Translations under genes and position numbers: made by a program
Notes under the pieces: model-generated
Seen by the model: the letters and a program-made list of their open reading frames with translations, nothing else
Database searches by the model: none
What the model was told of the DNA's origin: nothing
Assembly: GCF_013817345.1 (NCBI RefSeq)
Contig: NZ_JACDCW010000035.1
Coordinates: forward strand, 1-34,119
Length of the DNA stretch: 34,119 nucleotides
Source: Methylibium sp.
GTDB lineage: Bacteria; Pseudomonadota; Gammaproteobacteria; Burkholderiales; Burkholderiaceae_C
Direction of reading: 5' to 3'
Shown: positions 8,063 to 16,505 of the stretch, piece after piece
Layout: every line of letters begins with the position of its first letter
Position numbering within the stretch: position 1 is the stretch's first letter

Positions 8063-10026
8063 ACGTCCACCTCCACCTCGTCCCCATGCAACTCCATCAA
8101 GGCCCGCCGCGAGGCCGCTTCGCCCTTGCCCATCAACTTGTTGAACGACCCCTCGGTCGCGAGGAAGTCGAGCCGTCCCCATGACACCTGCAGCAAGCGG
8201 CGCGTCTCGGGGTTGAGCGTGGTGTCCCACAACTGCTCGGCGTTCATCTCGCCCAGGCCCTTGAAGCGGCTGATGGTCCAGGAGTTTTCGCGGGCGCCTT
8301 CCTTGCGCAGCTTGTCAAGGATGGCGGTGAGCTCGCCCTCGTCGAGCGCGTAGAGCTTGGCGGCCGGCTTCTTGCCCCGCGCCGGCGTGTCGACGCGAAA
8401 GAGCGGCGGCTTGGCGATGAAGACGTTGCCTGCTTCGATGAGCTTGGGAAAGTGGCGGAAGAACAGCGTGAGCAGCAGCACCTGGATGTGCGAACCGTCG
8501 ACGTCGGCGTCGCTGAGGATGCACACCTTGCCGTAGCGCAGGCCGGACAGATCGGGCGTGTCGTTCGCGCCGTGCGGATCGACGCCGATCGCCACCGCGA
8601 TGTCGTGGATCTCGTTGTTGGCGAACAGGCGGTCGCGCTCGACCTCCCAGGAATTGAGCACCTTCCCCCGCAGCGGCAGGATGGCCTGCGTCTCCTTGTC
8701 GCGGCCCATCTTGGCGCTGCCGCCGGCCGAATCGCCCTCCACCAGGAACAACTCGTTGAGCGTGAGGTCGCGGCTCTCGCAATCGGTCAGCTTGCCGGGC
8801 AGCACGGCCACGCCGGAGCCCTTGCGCTTCTCGACCTTCTGCCCCGCGCGCTGGCGCGCCTGCGCCTGACGAATCACCAGCTCGGCCAGCTTCTTGCCCT
8901 CGGCCACGTGCTGGTTCAGCCACAGCTCGAAGGCAGGACGCACATAGGTCGAGACGAGCCGCAGCGCGTCGCGGCTGTTGAGGCGCTCCTTGGTCTGGCC
9001 CTGGAATTGGGGATCGAGCACCTTGGCAGAGAGAACAAAGCTGGCACGCGAGAACACGTCGTCGGGCATCAGCTTCACGCCCTTGGGCATGAGCGAGTGC
9101 AGGTCGATGAAGCCCTTGATCGCGGTGAAGAGCCCGTCCTTCAGACCCGATTCGTGCGTACCGCCAGCGATGGTGGGGATTAGGTTGACGTAGCTTTCGC
9201 GCAGTGCGTTGCCTTCTTCGGTGAAGGCCACGCACCAGGCGGCACCCTCGCCTTCCGCGAAGTTCTCGGTCTCGGTCTCGCGGGCGTAGTGCGCACCCTC
9301 GAAAAGCGGAATCACCGGGTCGGCGTTCAGGCTTTGCAGCAGGTAGTCGCGCAAGCCGCCTTCGTATTGCCAGCTCTGCACTTCACCGCTTTTCTCGGAG
9401 GTGAGCGTCACCGTCACGCCCGGCATCAGCACCGCCTTGCTGCGCAGCAGGTGCAACAGTTCGGCCTTGGGCAGATCGACCGTGTCGAAGTACTTCGGGT
9501 CGGGCCAGGCCCGAACGCTGGTGCCCTGCCTGCGGTCTGCAGCACCGGCCTTGCGCGTGGCCAGCGGCTCGCTCACATCGCCGCTGCCGAAGGCCAGCGT
9601 GGCGACTCTGCCTTCGCGAAACACCGTCACCTGAAGCCGCGTGGACAGCGCATTGGTCACGCTCACGCCCACGCCGTGCAGCCCGCCCGAGAAGCTGTAG
9701 GCGCCGCCCGAGCCCTTGTCGAACTTGCCGCCGGCGTGCAGGCGCGTGAACACGATCTCGACGACCGGCACCTGTTCCTCGGGATGCAGGCCGAACGGGA
9801 TGCCGCGGCCATCGTCTTCCACGCTCACCGAGCCGTCGGCATGCACCGTCACGGCGATGCGCTGACCATGCCCCGCGAGCGCCTCGTCGGCGGCGTTGTC
9901 GATCACCTCCTGCACGATGTGCAGCGGCGTTTCGGTGCGGGTGTACATGCCCGGACGCTGCTTGACGGGCTCCAGGCCCTTGAGCACCCGGATCGATTCT
10001 TCTGCGTACTTGCCTTGCTTTGCCAT
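8059..10026 (-). CDS. parE: DNA topoisomerase IV subunit B (ParE)
   Basis: This is the ATPase subunit of topoisomerase IV, partner of ParC. The 655-residue protein begins MAKQGKYAEESIRVLKGLEP and has the GHKL ATP site (EVIDNAADEAL, 40-50; later DDGRGIPFG), GVGVSVTNAL, the TOPRIM glutamate motif LVEGDSAGGSA near residue 428 and the DADVDGSH metal site near 507. The ATG at 10026 is preferred over an upstream in-frame ATG because it matches ParE N-termini and has TACAAT 9 bp upstream, as in a leaderless transcript. A GNAT gene is coupled to its 3' end. parC lies ~4 kb downstream on the same strand rather than adjacent. Confidence 0.95.
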   Translation of the reverse strand: MAKQGKYAEESIRVLKGLEPVKQRPGMYTRTETPLHIVQEVIDNAADEALAGHGQRIAVTVHADGSVSVEDDGRGIPFGLHPEEQVPVVEIVFTRLHAGGKFDKGSGGAYSFSGGLHGVGVSVTNALSTRLQVTVFREGRVATLAFGSGDVSEPLATRKAGAADRRQGTSVRAWPDPKYFDTVDLPKAELLHLLRSKAVLMPGVTVTLTSEKSGEVQSWQYEGGLRDYLLQSLNADPVIPLFEGAHYARETETENFAEGEGAAWCVAFTEEGNALRESYVNLIPTIAGGTHESGLKDGLFTAIKGFIDLHSLMPKGVKLMPDDVFSRASFVLSAKVLDPQFQGQTKERLNSRDALRLVSTYVRPAFELWLNQHVAEGKKLAELVIRQAQARQRAGQKVEKRKGSGVAVLPGKLTDCESRDLTLNELFLVEGDSAGGSAKMGRDKETQAILPLRGKVLNSWEVERDRLFANNEIHDIAVAIGVDPHGANDTPDLSGLRYGKVCILSDADVDGSHIQVLLLTLFFRHFPKLIEAGNVFIAKPPLFRVDTPARGKKPAAKLYALDEGELTAILDKLRKEGARENSWTISRFKGLGEMNAEQLWDTTLNPETRRLLQVSWGRLDFLATEGSFNKLMGKGEAASRRALMELHGDEVEVDV

Positions 10027-10035
10027 AGGCGGCGG

Positions 10036-10066
10036 ATTGTAGGGAGCGCCTCCCACCTCCTACACT
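10036..10066. promoter_or_regulatory. Overlapping divergent promoters for parE (-) and the methyltransferase (+)
   Basis: On the minus strand TACAAT (10041-10036) lies 9 bp before the parE ATG. On the plus strand TACACT (10061-10066) lies 8 bp before the methyltransferase ATG at 10075. Each is preceded at 17 bp by TGTAGG on its own strand (10064-10059 and 10038-10043), so the -35 of each overlaps the -10 of the other. The short distances predict leaderless or nearly leaderless mRNAs. Hexamer assignment is by eye. Confidence 0.5.
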
Positions 10067-10074
10067 CGCGCGCC

Positions 10075-10803
10075 ATGAACGACCTCGAGCGCTACTTCCA
10101 CGCCAACACAGGCAGGTTGATCCACAAGTGGCACCACTTCTTCGAGATCTACGAGCGCCACTTCGCCCGCTTCCGCGGCCAGCCCGTGCACATGCTGGAG
10201 ATCGGCGTGTACCAGGGCGGCTCCCTGCAGATGTGGAAGGACTTCTTCGGCCCGCAGGCGCGCATCTACGGCATCGACATCAACCCGGCCTGCCGCGAGC
10301 TCGAGGAAGACCGCGTGAAGATCTTTATCGGCAATCAGGAAGACCGCGCGTTCCTGCAGTCGGTGGCACAGGCCATGCCTCGCATCGACATCGTGCTCGA
10401 CGACGGCGGCCACATGATGGGGCAGTTGCGCACAACGTTCGAGGAGCTGTACCCGCGCGTCGATCCGAATGGCGTGTACATGGCCGAAGACCTGCACACG
10501 TGCTACCGGCGCGAGTTCGGCGGCGGCTTGGGTGCCGGCGCGAGCTTCATCGAATACAGCAAGGGGCTCATCGACCAGCTGCACGCGTGGCATTCGCGGC
10601 AGCCGGCACGCTTGGCGGTCAACGACTTCACTCGCAGCACGCATTCGCTGCACTTCTACGACAGTGTGCTGGCCATCGAAAAACGCCCGATCGAGCCGCC
10701 AGTACACAGCAAGACCGGCGTCGCACATCTGCCTGATTACCGGCCGCCGCACGGCCCGGGCAGCCCGATGAAGCGCGCCTTGAGGCGGCTCGTCGGCAGG
10801 TGA
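10075..10803 (+). CDS. Class I SAM-dependent methyltransferase
   Basis: The 242-residue protein has a Rossmann methyltransferase core: LEIGVYQGGSLQMWKDFFG (41-59) as SAM motif I, IYGIDINPAC (64-73) as motif II, and IDIVLDDGGHMMGQ as the acidic post-motif. This pattern matches the family that includes cephalosporin-hydroxylase-like CmcI and macrolide-sugar/glycan O-methyltransferases (Methyltransf_24 group). A C-terminal basic stretch (MKRALRRLVGR) follows. It is transcribed divergently from parE with 48 bp between the start codons. Substrate unknown; a sugar or polysaccharide hydroxyl is the usual guess for this family. Confidence 0.8.
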   Translation: MNDLERYFHANTGRLIHKWHHFFEIYERHFARFRGQPVHMLEIGVYQGGSLQMWKDFFGPQARIYGIDINPACRELEEDRVKIFIGNQEDRAFLQSVAQAMPRIDIVLDDGGHMMGQLRTTFEELYPRVDPNGVYMAEDLHTCYRREFGGGLGAGASFIEYSKGLIDQLHAWHSRQPARLAVNDFTRSTHSLHFYDSVLAIEKRPIEPPVHSKTGVAHLPDYRPPHGPGSPMKRALRRLVGR

Positions 10804-10924
10804 ACGAAAGGCTGCGGCTGGCGGTCCGCGAGCCGTATCGCTGAGGGATTGCAGGCAGACGCGGGACACCGCTCCCTCGCTCAACCCACGAGGCATGAAG
10901 CCGGCGGGAACGGCGCCGCTTGGC

Positions 10925-10930
10925 TACAGT
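10925..10930 (+). promoter_or_regulatory. -10-like hexamer just before the MFS gene (leaderless candidate)
   Basis: TACAGT ends 7 nt before the ATG at 10938, placing the expected transcription start at or beside the initiation codon. There is no Shine-Dalgarno sequence and no clear -35. It fits the leaderless pattern seen at parE, roxA and the 10075 methyltransferase. Confidence 0.35.
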
Positions 10931-10937
10931 GCTCGCC

Positions 10938-12158
10938 ATGAGCCAACCCGTCGCGACCGCCAACCGACTGTCGATGACGCAGGTGCTGATCTGCGGCGCC
11001 GCCATCGTCACCCTGTCGATGGGCATCCGCCACGGCTTCGGGCTGTGGCTGCAGCCGGTGACCATGGACCGCGGCTGGTCGCGTGAGACCTTCGCCTTCG
11101 CCTTGGCGATCCAGAACCTGATGTGGGGCCTGACCGGCCCCTTCGCCGGCATGCTGGCCGACCGCTACGGCGCCTTCAAGGTGCTGCTGGCCGGCGCACT
11201 GCTCTATGCCGGCGGGCTGGTGCTGATGGCCCTGGCCACTTCGGGTCTGGCCTTCACCGGCAGCGCCGGCCTGATGATCGGCATGGCCCAGGCGGGCACC
11301 ACCTATGCCATCGTCTATGGCGTGATCGGCCGCAACGTGGCGCCCGAGAAGCGCTCGTGGGCGATGGGCATCACCGCGGCGGCTGGCTCCTTCGGCCAGT
11401 TCCTCATGGTGCCGGTGGAGAACTGGCTGATCGGCGCCTTCGGATGGCAGCAGGCTCTGATCGTGCTCGGCTGCCTGGCGCTGGCGATCATTCCGCTTGC
11501 CTTCGGCATGAAGGAGCCGGCCGCCCCCGCCCCCGTGGGGGTGCAGCAGAGCGTGGGGCAGGCAGTGCGCGAGGCGTTCGGTTACCGCAGCTTCCAGTTG
11601 CTGATGGCCGGCTATTTCGTGTGCGGCTTTCAGGTCGTGTTCATCGGCGTGCACATGCCGAGCTACCTCAGGGACAACGGGCTGACGCCCGACGTGGCGA
11701 CCACTGCGCTGGCCCTTATCGGCCTGTTCAACGTGTTCGGCACCTACGCCGCCGGATCGCTCGGCCAGCGCCTGCCCAAGCCGCTCATCCTGAGCTGGAT
11801 CTACGCGCTGCGTTCGGTGGCGATCGTGGCCTTCCTCTTGCTGCCGCTCACGCCGATGAGCGTCTATATCTTCTCGGCCGTGATGGGCGTGCTTTGGCTC
11901 TCGACCGTGCCACCGACCAACGCCGTCGTCGCGCAGATCTTCGGCATCAAGCACTTCTCGATGCTCGGCGGCTTCGTGTTCCTGTCGCACCAGATCGGCA
12001 GCTTCCTCGGCGTGTGGCTGGGCGGCCGGCTCTATGACAGCACCGGCAGCTACGACGTGGTCTGGTGGCTGGCGGTCGGGCTCGGCGTCATGGCCGCCCT
12101 GCTCAACCTGCCGGTGCGAGAAACCGCGATCGAACGCGGGTCGGCGCAGCCGGCATGA
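10938..12158 (+). CDS. MFS transporter (monocarboxylate/oxalate-formate-antiporter-like)
   Basis: This 406-residue inner-membrane protein has about 12 hydrophobic helices in two halves separated by a hydrophilic loop around residues 190-215. Signatures include IRHGFGLWLQPVTMDRGWSR near the first loop, GPFAGMLADRYGAFKVL (the MFS loop 2-3 motif, GxxxDRxG), and EKRSWAMGITAAAGSFGQF. The RHGFGLWL...RGWSRE start is typical of the OFA/monocarboxylate-porter-like branch, so a carboxylate substrate is possible but unproven. The ATG at 10938 is chosen over an upstream TTG because the protein then starts at the usual position. Confidence 0.85.
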   Translation: MSQPVATANRLSMTQVLICGAAIVTLSMGIRHGFGLWLQPVTMDRGWSRETFAFALAIQNLMWGLTGPFAGMLADRYGAFKVLLAGALLYAGGLVLMALATSGLAFTGSAGLMIGMAQAGTTYAIVYGVIGRNVAPEKRSWAMGITAAAGSFGQFLMVPVENWLIGAFGWQQALIVLGCLALAIIPLAFGMKEPAAPAPVGVQQSVGQAVREAFGYRSFQLLMAGYFVCGFQVVFIGVHMPSYLRDNGLTPDVATTALALIGLFNVFGTYAAGSLGQRLPKPLILSWIYALRSVAIVAFLLLPLTPMSVYIFSAVMGVLWLSTVPPTNAVVAQIFGIKHFSMLGGFVFLSHQIGSFLGVWLGGRLYDSTGSYDVVWWLAVGLGVMAALLNLPVRETAIERGSAQPA

Positions 12159-12165
12159 TGGGCGC

Positions 12166-12297
12166 ATGAAGACGACCCCGCTTCGCCGCGCTGGGCTCTG
12201 GGCGCTTGCCGCCGGCGCGCTGGCCGGTGTGTTCATGGCTTACCGGCAGCCCGACCTGATGGTCGATCTGGCCAACCGGGTGTGGAGCTGTTTCTGA
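12166..12297 (+). CDS. Small single-helix membrane protein (43 aa)
   Basis: A 43-residue ORF begins at ATG 12166, 7 bp after the MFS stop, and ends 1 nt before the next start (GTG 12299). It has a positive N-terminus (MKTTPLRRAG), one hydrophobic segment (LWALAAGALAGVFMAY) and a short hydrophilic tail ending DLANRVWSCF. The tight packing between two genes and the membrane-protein-like composition suggest it is real. No function recognised. Confidence 0.55.
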   Translation: MKTTPLRRAGLWALAAGALAGVFMAYRQPDLMVDLANRVWSCF

Positions 12298-12298
12298 A

Positions 12299-12862
12299 GT
12301 GACTCCCGGGCATGCCGGCCTCGCGCCATCACCCTGGGTCCGACGCTGGGCCGCGTTGTTGCCGCCCCAGGCCAGCGTGCTCGATGTGGCGTGCGGCACG
12401 GGCCGGCACCTGCGCTGGCTGGCGTCGCTGGGTCACCGGCTGACCGGCATCGACCGCGACGCTGCGGCGCTCGAGCCGCTGCGCGCGCTGGGCGAAACCA
12501 TCGTGGCCGATATCGAAGCCGGCCTCTGGCCCATCGCCGATCGGCAGTTCGACGCGGTCGTCGTCACGAACTATCTGTGGCGCGCCCGGCTGCCCGACAT
12601 CGTCGCCAGCGTCGCACCCGGCGGCTTGCTGATTTACGAGACCTTCGCGATCGGCAACGAATCTTTCGGCAAGCCTTCGAACCCGGACTTCCTGCTACGC
12701 CCAGGCGAGCTGCTGAGGGCGGTACAGCAGGGCGCGGCGGGCGACTGGCGCGTGCTCGGCTTCGAAGACGGCTTTATCGACTCGCCGCCGCGCTTCGTGC
12801 AGCGCATCGCCGCCGTGCGCGAGCAGCCCTCGCCCACGACGCCGGCGAAATATTCGCTGTAG
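12299..12862 (+). CDS. Class I SAM-dependent methyltransferase (TehB/UbiE-like)
   Basis: The 187-residue methyltransferase has motif I VLDVACGTGRHLRWL (27-41), motif II LTGIDRDAAAL, the acidic motif FDAVVVTNYLWR, and the post-motif VAPGGLLIYETFAIGNESFG. The last segment closely resembles small TehB-like/type-11 methyltransferases of betaproteobacteria. The GTG start lies 1 nt after the stop of the 43-residue membrane protein, with GGAG 11 nt upstream, so co-translation is likely. Substrate unknown. Confidence 0.8.
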   Translation: MTPGHAGLAPSPWVRRWAALLPPQASVLDVACGTGRHLRWLASLGHRLTGIDRDAAALEPLRALGETIVADIEAGLWPIADRQFDAVVVTNYLWRARLPDIVASVAPGGLLIYETFAIGNESFGKPSNPDFLLRPGELLRAVQQGAAGDWRVLGFEDGFIDSPPRFVQRIAAVREQPSPTTPAKYSL

Positions 12863-12870
12863 CCACGGCG

Positions 12871-12899
12871 TTCAGCCGTCAGCAGCGGCTGGTTAAAAT
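12871..12899 (+). promoter_or_regulatory. Candidate sigma-70 promoter of dapA
   Basis: TTCAGC (12871-12876), a 17-bp spacer and TAAAAT (12894-12899) precede dapA, whose ribosome site GAGGA is at 12911-12915. The -10 matches the consensus at five of six bases while the -35 is poor. A TTAAAATCCCGCG context of this kind is familiar in Burkholderiales promoters. Confidence 0.45.
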
Positions 12900-12922
12900 C
12901 CCGCGATTGCGAGGATCACGTC

Positions 12923-13813
12923 ATGAAACCCATCGTTGGCAGCATCGTTGCGCTCGTCACGCCGATGCTCGAGGACGGCAGCGTGGATTACCCCGCGCTG
13001 CGCCGCCTGATCGACTGGCACATCGCCGAGGGCACCGATTGCCTGGGCGTGGTCGGCACCACGGGCGAGTCGCCCACCGTCAGCACCGAAGAGCACTGCG
13101 AGATCATTCGCGTGGCGGTCGAGCACGTGGCCGGCCGGGTGCCCGTCATGGCCGGCGCCGGCTCGAACTCGACGCGCGAGGCCATCGAACTGTCGAAGTA
13201 CGCCAAGCAAGTCGGGGCCGACTGCACCCTGCAGGTCGTGCCCTACTACAACAAGCCCACGCAAGAAGGCCAGTACCTGCACTTCCGCGCCATCGCCGAA
13301 GCGGTGGACATCCCGGTGGTGCTCTACAACGTGCCCGGCCGCACGGTGGCCGATTTGCTGCCCGAGACCGTGCTGCGCCTGGCGCAGGTGCCGGGCATCG
13401 TCGGCGTGAAGGAAGCGAGCGGCGACATCGAGCGCGCGTGCTGGCTCATCAGGCAGGCGCCGAAGGGATTTGCCGTGTATTCCGGCGACGATCCGACCGC
13501 GGTGGCCCTCATGCTGCTCGGCGGTCAGGGCAACATCAGCGTCACGGCCAATGTGGCGCCGCGGGCGATGCACGAGCTCTGCATGGCGGCGATCGCGGGC
13601 AACGCGCGGTTGGCCGCCGAAATCCAACTGCAACTGCTGCCCCTGCACAAGCAGTTGTTCTGCGAACCGAACCCGATTCCCGTGAAATGGGCGATGCAGC
13701 GGCTGGGGCATTGCGGTGCCGCGCTGCGCTTGCCGCTTACGCCCTTGAGCGCACCCCTGCAGCCGCTCGTCGAGCGGGCGCTGCAAGAGGCCGGCCTGCT
13801 CGAAGGCCGCTGA
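12923..13813 (+). CDS. dapA: 4-hydroxy-tetrahydrodipicolinate synthase (DapA)
   Basis: This enzyme condenses pyruvate with aspartate-semialdehyde, the first committed step to diaminopimelate and lysine. The 296-residue TIM-barrel protein has GTTGESPT (45-52), YYNKPTQEG (108-116), Tyr135 in YNVPGRT and the Schiff-base lysine Lys163 in GVKEASGD, all in register with E. coli DapA (292 residues). GAGGA at 12911-12915 is spaced 7 nt from the ATG. bamC follows 83 bp downstream, the same order as in E. coli (dapA-bamC). Feedback inhibition by lysine cannot be judged from sequence. Confidence 0.96.
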   Translation: MKPIVGSIVALVTPMLEDGSVDYPALRRLIDWHIAEGTDCLGVVGTTGESPTVSTEEHCEIIRVAVEHVAGRVPVMAGAGSNSTREAIELSKYAKQVGADCTLQVVPYYNKPTQEGQYLHFRAIAEAVDIPVVLYNVPGRTVADLLPETVLRLAQVPGIVGVKEASGDIERACWLIRQAPKGFAVYSGDDPTAVALMLLGGQGNISVTANVAPRAMHELCMAAIAGNARLAAEIQLQLLPLHKQLFCEPNPIPVKWAMQRLGHCGAALRLPLTPLSAPLQPLVERALQEAGLLEGR

Positions 13814-13896
13814 ACTTGCCCGCGCCGAGCGCGTCCCATACCGCTGCACCGGCCGAGCCGACGCGACGAACTGACCGATTTCCGAAAGAGCCGCCC

Positions 13897-15057
13897 GTGA
13901 GCCAACGTTTGATCCGACATTCCTCGCTTGTTCGATTGCTGCCGCTGGCGTTCGTTGCCGGCCTGGCGGCCTGCACCACGATCAACAAGACCTTCGAAGG
14001 CGACAAGGTCGATTACCAGAGCACCGGCTCCAAGACGGTGAGCCTGGAAGTGCCGCCTGATCTGAGCCAGTTGCAACGCGATTCGCGTTTCCAGACGGCC
14101 GACGGCACGATCAGCGCTTCGACGATGCAAGCTCCTGCTGCGGCCGCTTCGGCGCCGGTGGTGGCGACGGTCGCCCCTGCAGTGACCGGCGATGTCCGCA
14201 TCGAGCGGGCCGGCAGCCAGCGCTGGCTGTCCACGCAGCAAAGCCCCGAGCAGCTATGGCCGCAGCTCCTGGCCTTCTGGCAGGAGCGCGGCTTCTCGGT
14301 CGAACTCGAGCAGCCCGCCACCGGTGTGATTGAAACCAACTGGGCCGAGAACCGCGCCAATCTGCCGCAGGACTTTATTCGCAGCACGATCGGGCGCGTG
14401 TTCGATTCGCTGTACGAAACCGGGGAGCGCGACCGCTTCCGCACCCGGCTCGAGCGCGCCCCCAACGGCGGCACGGAGGTCTACATCAGCCATCGCGGCA
14501 TGGTCGAGGTCTACACCAGCGAGCGCCGGGACTCCACTGCCTGGCAGCCGCGGCCGGCGGATCCGGGACTCGAAGCGCTGATGTTGTCGCGCCTGATGCA
14601 AAAGCTGGGCGGCGAGGAGGAGCGTGTGCGCACGGCCGCCGCGGCCGCATCGGCGCCCCCGGAGGCTGTGGCCAGCGTCCGCGCACGCCTGATCGACGGC
14701 GCACCGGGCAGTGGCTTGCAGGTCGACGACGGCTTCGACCGGGCCTGGCGGCGTGTCGGGCTGGCGCTCGACCGCAGCGGCTTCACCGTGGAGGATCGCG
14801 ACCGCACGCAGGGCCTGTATTACGTGCGCTATGTCGATCCGGTCAAGAGCAACCAACCCGAACCCGGCTTCTTCGGCAAGCTGTTCGGCGGCAGCAAGAA
14901 CGAAGGGGCCCCGAACGCCCTGGCGCGCTACCGCATCGCGGTGAAAGGCCAGCAAGCCGAGTCCACGCTGGTGACCGTGCAGAACAACCAGGGCGCACCG
15001 GAGACAGGCGACGCGGCGCAGCGCATCCTGCAGTTGCTGGTCGCGGACCTGCGCTGA
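13897..15057 (+). CDS. bamC: Outer membrane assembly lipoprotein BamC (NlpB)
   Basis: This is a lipoprotein component of the BAM outer-membrane beta-barrel assembly machine. The GTG start gives 386 residues with a signal peptide and lipobox LAAC (Cys26) in VAGLAACTTINKTF. The unstructured N-terminal lasso includes the conserved GDKVDYQS and LEVPPDLSQLQ segments. The two helix-grip domains contain PQLLAFWQERGFSVELEQ (first) and AWRRVGLALDRSGFTVEDRD (second), joined by an Ala-rich linker near 245-260. The frame is open far upstream, but only this portion is BamC. It lies directly after dapA, as in other proteobacteria. Confidence 0.92.
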   Translation: MSQRLIRHSSLVRLLPLAFVAGLAACTTINKTFEGDKVDYQSTGSKTVSLEVPPDLSQLQRDSRFQTADGTISASTMQAPAAAASAPVVATVAPAVTGDVRIERAGSQRWLSTQQSPEQLWPQLLAFWQERGFSVELEQPATGVIETNWAENRANLPQDFIRSTIGRVFDSLYETGERDRFRTRLERAPNGGTEVYISHRGMVEVYTSERRDSTAWQPRPADPGLEALMLSRLMQKLGGEEERVRTAAAAASAPPEAVASVRARLIDGAPGSGLQVDDGFDRAWRRVGLALDRSGFTVEDRDRTQGLYYVRYVDPVKSNQPEPGFFGKLFGGSKNEGAPNALARYRIAVKGQQAESTLVTVQNNQGAPETGDAAQRILQLLVADLR

Positions 15058-15151
15058 ATGACGGCCTGCGGGCATTTGCGGCCATGCCTTGCAGCGAAGT
15101 TCCCGGTGGCGCCGGGGCGGCCCGGCCGAAACTGAGGTACTGAGCGACCGC

Positions 15152-15934
15152 ATGATGCGTTTTTGCAGCCTGGGCAGCGGCAGCACCGGCAACGCCACCC
15201 TGATCGAGTCGCGCGACGGCACGCGGACCACGCGGGTGCTGATCGACTGCGGCTTCACGCTCAAGGAGTTCGGCCTGCGGCTCGCCCGCGCCGGGGTCGA
15301 GCCGGGCGGCCTCGACGCGGTGTTCGTGACGCACGAGCATGGCGACCACGTGGGCTGTGCACTCAGTGTGGCGAGGCGCTACGGCGTGCCGCTGTGGATG
15401 AGCCGCGGCACCTGGCGCGCGATCGGTGCGCGTGAACCCTTCGACGGTCTGCTGAATTTCGCCCGCGACGGCGAGCCGATCGAAGTCGGCGGGCTGCAAC
15501 TGCGCCCCTACACCGTGCCCCACGACGCGACCGAGCCGCTGCAGCTCAGTTGCAGCGACGGTGCCCGGCGCTTGGGCGTGCTCACAGACGCGGGTTCCAT
15601 CACGCCGCACATGATCGACGCGCTGCAGGCCTGTGACGCGCTGCTGCTCGAATGCAACCATGACCGCGGCATGCTGGCCGGCTCGAGCTACCCCGCTTCA
15701 CTCAAGCGGCGCGTCGGCGGCTCGCTCGGCCATCTGGCGAACGAAAGCGCCGCCGTCGTGCTCGGCGCGTGCCGGCATTCCGGCCTGCGTCACGTTGTGG
15801 CAGCCCACCTGAGTCTGCAGAACAACCGACCCGAACTCGCGGCTGTGGCCCTGGCCGATGTGCTCGGCTCGACGCCGCAAGACATCGTCGTCGCGGATGC
15901 GCGCCTGGGCTTCGGCTGGCTCGACCTGCACTGA
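15152..15934 (+). CDS. MBL-fold metallohydrolase (WalJ/YycJ-like)
   Basis: The 260-residue metallo-beta-lactamase-fold protein begins MMRFCSLGSGSTGNATLIES and has the metal motif HEHGDH (His61, His63, Asp65, His66), followed by further ligands in VPHD, TDAGSITP and AAHLSLQNN. The SLGSGSTGN start is typical of the WalJ/YycJ family of putative nucleases and phosphodiesterases. Either of two adjacent ATGs (15152, 15155) could be used; no good ribosome site is seen. It is in line with dapA-bamC and is closed by a strong terminator at 15962-15995. Confidence 0.88.
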   Translation: MMRFCSLGSGSTGNATLIESRDGTRTTRVLIDCGFTLKEFGLRLARAGVEPGGLDAVFVTHEHGDHVGCALSVARRYGVPLWMSRGTWRAIGAREPFDGLLNFARDGEPIEVGGLQLRPYTVPHDATEPLQLSCSDGARRLGVLTDAGSITPHMIDALQACDALLLECNHDRGMLAGSSYPASLKRRVGGSLGHLANESAAVVLGACRHSGLRHVVAAHLSLQNNRPELAAVALADVLGSTPQDIVVADARLGFGWLDLH

Positions 15935-15961
15935 CCCCTCAGGCCCTACGCGATGCATGCT

Positions 15962-15995
15962 CGCAAAAAAGCCGCCCTCGGGCGGCTTTTTTGCG
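15962..15995. terminator. Strong bidirectional rho-independent terminator
   Basis: A perfect 15-bp stem (CGCAAAAAAGCCGCC / GGCGGCTTTTTTGCG) with a CTCG loop. The A6/T6 tracts flank a GC-rich core, giving a U-tract on both strands. It sits between the convergent metallohydrolase (+, stop 15934) and Ala-rich lipoprotein (-, stop 16033) and should terminate both. Confidence 0.93.
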
Positions 15996-16032
15996 GCTTC
16001 TCCGGGCGGGGCATGGGCCTCGCCGCAGTGAA

Positions 16033-16350
16033 TCACTTTTTCATCGCATCTTCGGCCGTGCTCGCGGCGGATGCGGCGGCAGCGGCCGCATCGGTGGCGG
16101 CCTCGGAAGCAGCGCCTGCCGCATTGCCGGCGGCGGCCGTGGCGGCCGCATCCGCAGAACCCATGGCGGCCGATGCGCTGTCCATCGAAGCCGAGGCGGC
16201 GTCCATGGCGGCAGAAGCACTGGTTTCGGCAGCCGGAGCAGGCGCTTCCACGGGGGCTGGAGCAGGTGTCACGACCGCTTCTTCGTTCTTGCCGCAAGCG
16301 GCGAGAGCGGCGGCGGCAACCAGGGCGGCCAGCACGAGAGATTTGTTCAT
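16033..16350 (-). CDS. Small Ala-rich lipoprotein
   Basis: The 105-residue product has a lipoprotein signal (MNKSLVLAALVAAAALAAC, lipobox LAAC, Cys19), then a Pro/Ala/Glu-rich linker. The rest is almost entirely Ala, Ser, Met, Asp and Thr in 7-8-residue repeats (MDAASAS, MDSASAA, MGSADAA). The repeat suggests a long helix or coiled coil like small outer-membrane lipoproteins. It ends AEDAMKK, loosely like the C-terminal Lys of Lpp, but peptidoglycan attachment is speculation. GAGGA is 8 nt upstream of the ATG, and a TATACT -10 element lies 116 bp upstream. It shares the terminator at 15962-15995. Confidence 0.75.
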   Translation of the reverse strand: MNKSLVLAALVAAAALAACGKNEEAVVTPAPAPVEAPAPAAETSASAAMDAASASMDSASAAMGSADAAATAAAGNAAGAASEAATDAAAAAASAASTAEDAMKK

Positions 16351-16466
16351 TTACAGGTCCTCGATCGAGAGTTCAAAGGTCTACCGGAAAAGAAGCGGAA
16401 CCCGCCGACCTTCGTCGCGTTCCGACCAAGACTCGCACGCGCAACCGCGTCCGAGCCAAGCCAAAA

Positions 16467-16472
16467 AGTATA
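16467..16472 (-). promoter_or_regulatory. -10 element of the Ala-rich lipoprotein gene
   Basis: On the minus strand TATACT (16472-16467) lies in a locally AT-rich patch and matches TATAAT at five of six positions. The -35 region (TAAGGG at 17 bp) is poor. It predicts a 5' leader of about 110 nt, long enough to hold regulatory structure, though I recognise none. Confidence 0.45.
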
Positions 16473-16505
16473 GCCCGCCCTCGGACTTACCCTTAGTCCT
16501 GCGAC

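Noticed and set aside
12391-13896. First 502 codons of an 888-codon plus-strand frame
   Set aside because: This part overlaps the methyltransferase and dapA in another frame; only the last 386 codons (from 13897) are BamC.
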